Shown: one piece after another, positions 58,909 through 64,000 of the stretch | Position numbering within the stretch: the stretch's first letter is position 1 | Layout of the letters: each line of letters begins with the position of its first letter | NCBI RefSeq assembly: GCF_047663525.1 | Contig: NC_092590.1 | Coordinates: 55,698,001 to 55,762,000 of the forward strand | Direction: 5' to 3' | DNA from: Anas platyrhynchos | Lineage: Eukaryota; Chordata; Aves; Anseriformes; Anatidae | DNA: 64,000 bases | Notes under the pieces: model-generated | What the model was told of the DNA's origin: nothing | Seen by the model: the letters and a program-made list of their open reading frames with translations, nothing else | Database searches by the model: none | Made by a program: the position numbers and the translations under genes

Positions 58909-60886
58909 CAAGTTGCAAATAAACTGCATGTCCACTGACATCTTCCAACAAAGAAGAATGAAAGGTTTTCTTTTTGGATGGAAAGGCTTCGTGTTATTTC
59001 AGTGACTGTGCACAGGAGATAACCAAGCAGCTAAGCTACGCGGGGGTCTTGATCTCACACTTGTACAGTAGGACACCCAATGTTACCTCTATTTTGACAT
59101 AAACCAGGATAACCTTCAAAAGCAAATGCCTGTCACTCATGAGGAAAAGAGGTATGACCAGCTGGTAAAACAACCCCAAATGGGTGAGCATCAGTTATTA
59201 AGCCTACCACTCCACTGTACGTTTGTGTGTGACAAGTGACATGGAGCACTGTAAAGCAACCACAGCCCTTCGTGCTGACTTCTGCCGGGCAAAGTGTTTG
59301 TTCCCTTTCCGACACACGTCGGGTCTTTCTTACGTGTTATATCACCATGGCCCCCCTTGGGGAAAAAAAACAAGCCAGAGCAAAATCCTGTGGTTTCCAG
59401 AAGGGTCGTTTCATCAGATAAAGGTAAGCATGCCGGCTCAACACCACCCTCTCCATTGAGGAATTTACTCTTCTCCGTGGCTTCTGAGCATGAGGACTGA
59501 ATATGATTCCTCATGTGAAAAGAACAACTCTCCATTCTGTTGGAGAAACACAGGCACAGAGTGAGTGCTGAGGCTGCATTCCTATCTCTCCGTCACCACA
59601 GCCTCCAGGCCTGCTGGGACAATTACTCCACACTACTCTGGCAGCTGCTCATTTTAGACCCGATACACCAAGGCCTCAAACAGTGACTTCCAGTGCTCAC
59701 ACTCACTGCTGCATTGCAGAGGATTTTCTGGCTCCGAACATCTCTCCTTCCACTGTCATCAAATCTTTGGGTAGATGAGGAAGGTTTTCCAATTTTTCAC
59801 TGACATCAGAAATGAAGCACAACTAAATTCTGCCAAATATACATGAAACCACATTTGGTTTTGCAAAGAGCTGTGGAGAAGCCCACAGATTTTGTTGCTA
59901 CAGTGCTTTGTTATATTTGTGCGTTCCGATGCAGGATTTTAAAGCATAATGCTTTAGCAGTGGGCTTGAGACAGCTGCAGCCAACTTCCTTTCTTGATTA
60001 CTGCACTGTGGCTATCCCAAGACATAGTTCAGTTGTTAGGTGTTAGCTGTTTCCATATTGAGGAAACAGTTGAAAATTGCTGATTTAATAAAACCACACC
60101 ACTGGCCAGAAAGTGAGAAGCTAATTTGGAATGATGTTATGGTGTGTGCTGTGATGCCTGAAATGTCACGTTAAGACTTTGAAACAGGCAAGTTATTCCT
60201 TTTATTTCTTTCAAGCATTACAGAAAATAGACTATAATTGTTGTGTGATCAAATCCAAATTGAATTAATCACCTGAACCATGAATTCAGAAATACTCGCC
60301 TGTTTTTTTGAATAAAGCTACAGAATCATAGCACCAACATTTTATGAAGAACATTGAGGTGTTTGTTTTAGAGAGAAGAGGTGTTTTCCAGTGAGAATCC
60401 TCTTCATTTACAGCTGTTACACCAGCTGCTGCTATATATCTAGAAAGGCGCAGAAACAGCAGCAGGAGAAAGGGCAGACTCTCATCTCTCTGTCTAGGCA
60501 ACCTCCGGACGGGTTATCTGAAAGTGCCACCAAAAAAAGGCCACAGGCGCTTCCGCCGGTGCAGCCCCGCAGCTCTGCAGGGTGGGCCAGCGGCTCAGCC
60601 TGCAAGGCTGCCAGCACAAGTTGTGCTCATTTCCTGCAGGCTCCGGGTGCTCTGAGAATTGTCCGTGTACACCCCGAGGACTAACACAGCTCACATCTAG
60701 CTGCGCAACCAATTTCCTCCCCGATATCGCTGCCACTGGCAGCTGTGATCAGATGCTGCTGCTTTAGGGCCAGCCCCTGAGATTGCTGGGCCCACACAGC
60801 AGGGAGAGGCCTTCCTTTTCATCCCCAAGTTCACACTCACAGTGGAGCAGCTGAGCCAAGATCTGCTAAATTTCTACATATAAACA
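58909..60886. other. Intergenic, no gene recognised
   Basis: About 2 kb. 60500-60740 is GC-richer. No coding motif is seen. Confidence 0.45.
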
Positions 60887-61025
60887 TTTTCTTCTGGAAG
60901 GTGGTCACCGGGCTGGAAAAGTATTTTAGTAACTTTCTGGAAGTATAGTTCTATCCTCACAGTTTTGCTGTGCTGCATGTAGGTATAATGATAGTCCTCT
61001 GACACAGGCGGTCATGGAAGGCCTG
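60887..61025 (+). repeat. Local duplicate, copy A (about 139 bp)
   Basis: From TTTTCTTCTGGAAG to the shared GGCCTG end, it matches copy B at 61811-61950 with scattered substitutions and small indels. The central TTTTGCTGTGCTGCATGTAG is identical. Not recognised as a known transposon. Confidence 0.88.
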
Positions 61026-61785
61026 ATTCTCCGCTGCCATGAGCCCATCTACTTTGGCACAGTAATTCCCTTAAAATAGGATTAAGTGGCAGTAAGTTAC
61101 GGCCACTTTGCCCTGCCGATGGACTATGAATCTGTGTCTTGCTATACATGAGAGTCAAGCCCATTTTTTCTGTTTTAACTCTTTGCTCTGGACCTTAGAC
61201 AGCAAGTAGAGGTTACACGATTTCTCTATAAGTACAGAACTATGGTTTTTCCTGGTTCCTGATACCCAAACCAGTGAATATATAACTTGGCATTAGACCT
61301 CACCAAGGCCTTGTCTCTCAGTGTAGTAGGAAGCAAGTGCACATGGGGCTTTTCTACCCAAGGCCCAAACGTGGTATCCTCATCAAGTCTGTGCCCACTT
61401 TCACTCGTGTGATACGTCTTCAGACCTGCCTTTGAAAACTGACATTAAAACACAGCCTAATGTCACGTAGGTGTATATGGGTGGTCTTTTCTACCAGAAC
61501 ATTTGCAAACACCCATTGATCCGAATGGCGGGTTTTAGAGATGTAAAACACGAAGCCACACAGCGCAATGCACAATCCCACCTCACTCTGATAGCAGCAG
61601 CAGAAGGGCATGAATTGATATTAAAATATGCCAGCAGACCTGCTTGATAACAAATAATCCCTCTTAACCTACCTTTCCCCACACAAGTGTTTTCCTCAGG
61701 GTAAATCCTGTGCTCAAGCTGGCATCCTCCAGACACCATGGCCCCACTCCCGCCCCATCCACAAAGAGAAACACAGCTTCGAGAA
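61026..61785. other. Spacer between duplicated copies
   Basis: About 760 bp with no coding motif or repeat recognised. Confidence 0.5.
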
Positions 61786-61972
61786 AAAGTTAGAAGGTCT
61801 TAAAGCCTTTTTTTCTTCTGGAAGCTGGTCACTGGGCTGGAAAAGTATTTTTAGTAACCTTTTGGAAGCATAGTTCTATCTTCACTGTTTTGCTGTGCTG
61901 CATGTAGGTATAGCGACTGTCCTCTGACACGGGCAGTCATGGGAGGCCTGAAAGTTAGAAAGCCTTAAAGCT
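61786..61972 (+). repeat. Local duplicate, copy B, flanked by 22 bp direct repeats
   Basis: Copy B proper is 61811-61950. It is bracketed by AAAGTTAGAAGGTCTTAAAG plus CC (61786-61807) and AAAGTTAGAAAGCCTTAAAG plus CT (61951-61972), 19 of 22 positions identical. Copy A has no such right-hand repeat: its GCCTGATTCT is split in copy B by the 22 bp repeat plus two bases. Confidence 0.85.
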
Positions 61973-64000
61973 AGATTCTGATTTTTCACAGGGACCTGTG
62001 CCGGAGGGACAGTTCCAGCCTCTGTAAGCTCCCTCTTCATTCACCTTTTAGATTACCTGTCTCTCATTGGCAACACGACAAAACCATCCCACTGCCAGAC
62101 GCAGCTGGAGTAAGCAGGATCCAGCAACGTGTGTGCACAGGCGTGCACACGTGCGTGCGCACACACTGCTCTCTAATGGGATCCCACACCATGATCACGG
62201 CATGGTTGGCTCAGAAAGCAGCCGAGAAGACTCTGTGGGGGTGAGATGAAAGCAAAGAACTACACCCGCGGCCATTTGGATGGCAGGCACAGCCCCTCCA
62301 TCTCAGGGGAAGGCAGAAAGAGATGCCTGTTAACGCCCAACAGGGCATGGCTGCGGCGGCAACCGGAGCCCATGACGGAGATGTCGGCAAATTAAACATA
62401 TTTCAAACCTCACTTCAGTCCTAAGAACCTGAATGTCACTTTTCTCAAATTCAAACAATAAAACTTACAACTAAATTTGCTTGGAAACTTTTAAGATGAA
62501 GCGGAACAGTTTCCCACTAATGATGAAATACTTCGCAAAGGAGGAACAAAGCCATCCTCTGAGTTTTAATGTGCCTATTGCTCCTGCATTCATGTTTCTT
62601 ACAACAGCAACGGGAATCGGAATCAGGCCCACCATTTTAAGAATACTTCATGTTTTCTCTCTTTTTTCTTCTGTCAGTTAACATATAAAATACTGGCATT
62701 GCCCAGCCCATCGCACCACTTTCTGTACTTTTATATGAGGACTTTTTACGCTGAAGTGGAAACAAAACTCCAGAAGATCCATGACCTGGGTTGGGATTAG
62801 ACAACTGCTTAACAGAATATCACAATACTGAATATTTAACGGATGGTATTAAAAGTAGAACTAATTATGTAGAACTAATTATGTAAATCCATTTCACAAT
62901 GTGATTAATAAAAGTAAAACTAAAGATACTGAATTTGATTCAGAATATAAATTCGCTTTACAATATTTAGAAAGAAAAAAAAAAAAGACAAAGAACTTAC
63001 CAGGCGCAGGAAGCTGAAAGAGGCTGTTGAAAAATAAACGTTACGGAAGTCAACTATTCTGGGCGAGATAGGGGAAGAAAAAAAGAAGAATGAAGATCTG
63101 TGTTCTTGGGTTTTCAGGCAGACTTTTTTCTAGCAGATCAGAAAAAATATATTATGTAGAAAGAAGAGGGGGGAAAAAAAAAAAAAAAAAAAAAAAGGTA
63201 AGTGGTGAGCAGGACCCTCTGCACCTACAGGCCAAATAAGTCCCGGAGACTGGGTCACTCATCCGGCAGCGGCAGTGACAGGGGACCCAGATGTAATATG
63301 ACGAGAAATAGCAGAGTGGTTTAGGGTAAGTCAGCTTCCTGGTGAGAGCTCCTCAGCGCTGCCTGTGTGGGTTTTGTTGTGGGTTGGCGTGTGAGCGCGA
63401 ATGTCTTAATGTCTTTGGTGGCATGTAAAAACCCGCTCCTCGAAGCTGGGGGAGGGAGGCAGAGCCGGCAGCCTGCAGCACGCTCTCTCTTTGCAGGCTG
63501 CTGCTCCTCTGGCCGCCTCTGCTCTGGCTGCTGGAGGCATAGCACAGCCCCACAAGGAGGAGAAGAGGAGCAGAGCCACAGCTGCCCGGTGGTTCTGCAC
63601 ATGATTCACGTGCTGGTAACATGGCATGGTAACACTTGGCATGTTTTTATGCAAGCTGGAATGACTCCCTGCCTTTAATAAAACACAGAGTGTGCTTTTC
63701 CCAGCACAGACAGCTTGAGCAGGCCGGGTTATCGTCACTTCCAGCCTTCCTGCCACAAGGCTCCAATGCTAGTTTTGGGATTTCAAGTGCCTGGTCTACG
63801 GTCTGTACAACAGGAGCTATGAGCATTTCCCAGCTCCCATTTCCCAGCTCCCTGCATGTTCCTTCCTGACTCAAGCCCTGTGTGTATGGGGATCCCTCTG
63901 TCCTTGCCACCCTTCCCATAGGGAGGACACCCGGCTGCACTGATCAGGGAACTACAAGAGGCTGCCCACGTTGGACGAGCAGGCAATGGGGCTGCCATCA
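61973..64000. other. Intergenic, no gene recognised
   Basis: About 2 kb. It holds an alternating purine-pyrimidine stretch near 62125-62165 (GTGTGTGC and GTGCGTGCGC type), a 15 bp tandem duplication at 62855-62884 and an A23 tract (63174-63196). No coding motif is seen up to the window edge. Confidence 0.45.
63174..63196. repeat. Poly(A) tract, 23 bp
   Basis: A run of 23 adenines preceded by a G6 run. Confidence 0.95.

Noticed and set aside
58730..59005. 91-codon KRKR protein and FLFL/FSFS frames on the other strand
   Set aside because: A translation of the GAAAAA hexamer array, whose unit of six keeps all frames open.
1..64000. CRISPR arrays, bacterial operons, tRNA or rRNA genes
   Set aside because: This is vertebrate DNA. 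The tandem repeats present are simple-sequence arrays without spacers, and no tRNA or rRNA pattern was seen.

Overview
This window looks like bird nuclear DNA. The evidence is several truncated CR1 LINE copies with the typical avian CR1 3' end, a gammaretrovirus-like endogenous provirus remnant, compact GT-AG introns, and two vertebrate genes whose closest recognisable relatives are CHRNA9 and RHOH. These two genes are neighbours in the same relative orientation on human 4p14. I cannot name the species from the sequence alone.

Layout. Positions 1-2347 hold the 3' part of an endogenous retrovirus on the + strand: the end of pol (broken), a nearly full-length env reading frame with a short surface subunit, a polypurine tract, and a complete-looking 573 bp 3' LTR. 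Positions 2348-6960 are intergenic with two CR1 pieces, a short antisense tail at 3105-3248 and a roughly 1.05 kb sense copy at 5125-6176. CHRNA9 is encoded on the - strand in five exons between 11291 and 7085. All junctions are GT-AG with matching phases and give 484 residues. Exon 1 encodes only the signal peptide and is a 70 nt coding piece too short to show as an open frame.

From 11292 to 46700 there is about 35 kb with no recognisable host coding gene. It carries simple repeats, several A/T homopolymer tracts, a perfect 18 bp hairpin (12420-12463) and a CpG-dense patch (30640-30870). It also contains two decayed, divergently oriented copies of a tyrosine-recombinase gene resembling those of DIRS/Ngaro-type retroelements or Cryptons (24610-25484 on -, about 26757-27230 on +). 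The second half also has a 166-nt all-purine tract (44596-44761).

RHOH is an uninterrupted 191-codon reading frame on the - strand (47841-47266). A CpG-rich segment at 49322-49610 with a TATA-like box on the - strand is a plausible promoter or first exon for it. The rest of the window (49.6-64 kb) is noncoding as far as I can see, with a pentamer satellite, an AAAAAG hexamer tract, hairpins and a 140 bp locally duplicated segment.

How the genes relate: CHRNA9 (hair-cell nicotinic receptor subunit) and RHOH (GTPase-deficient haematopoietic Rho protein) are not functionally linked. They are adjacent by ancestral synteny. The items most worth a second look are the tyrosine-recombinase pair, the long-open env frame that breaks just at the membrane anchor, the 140 bp duplication flanked by 22 bp repeats, and the unexplained CpG patches.
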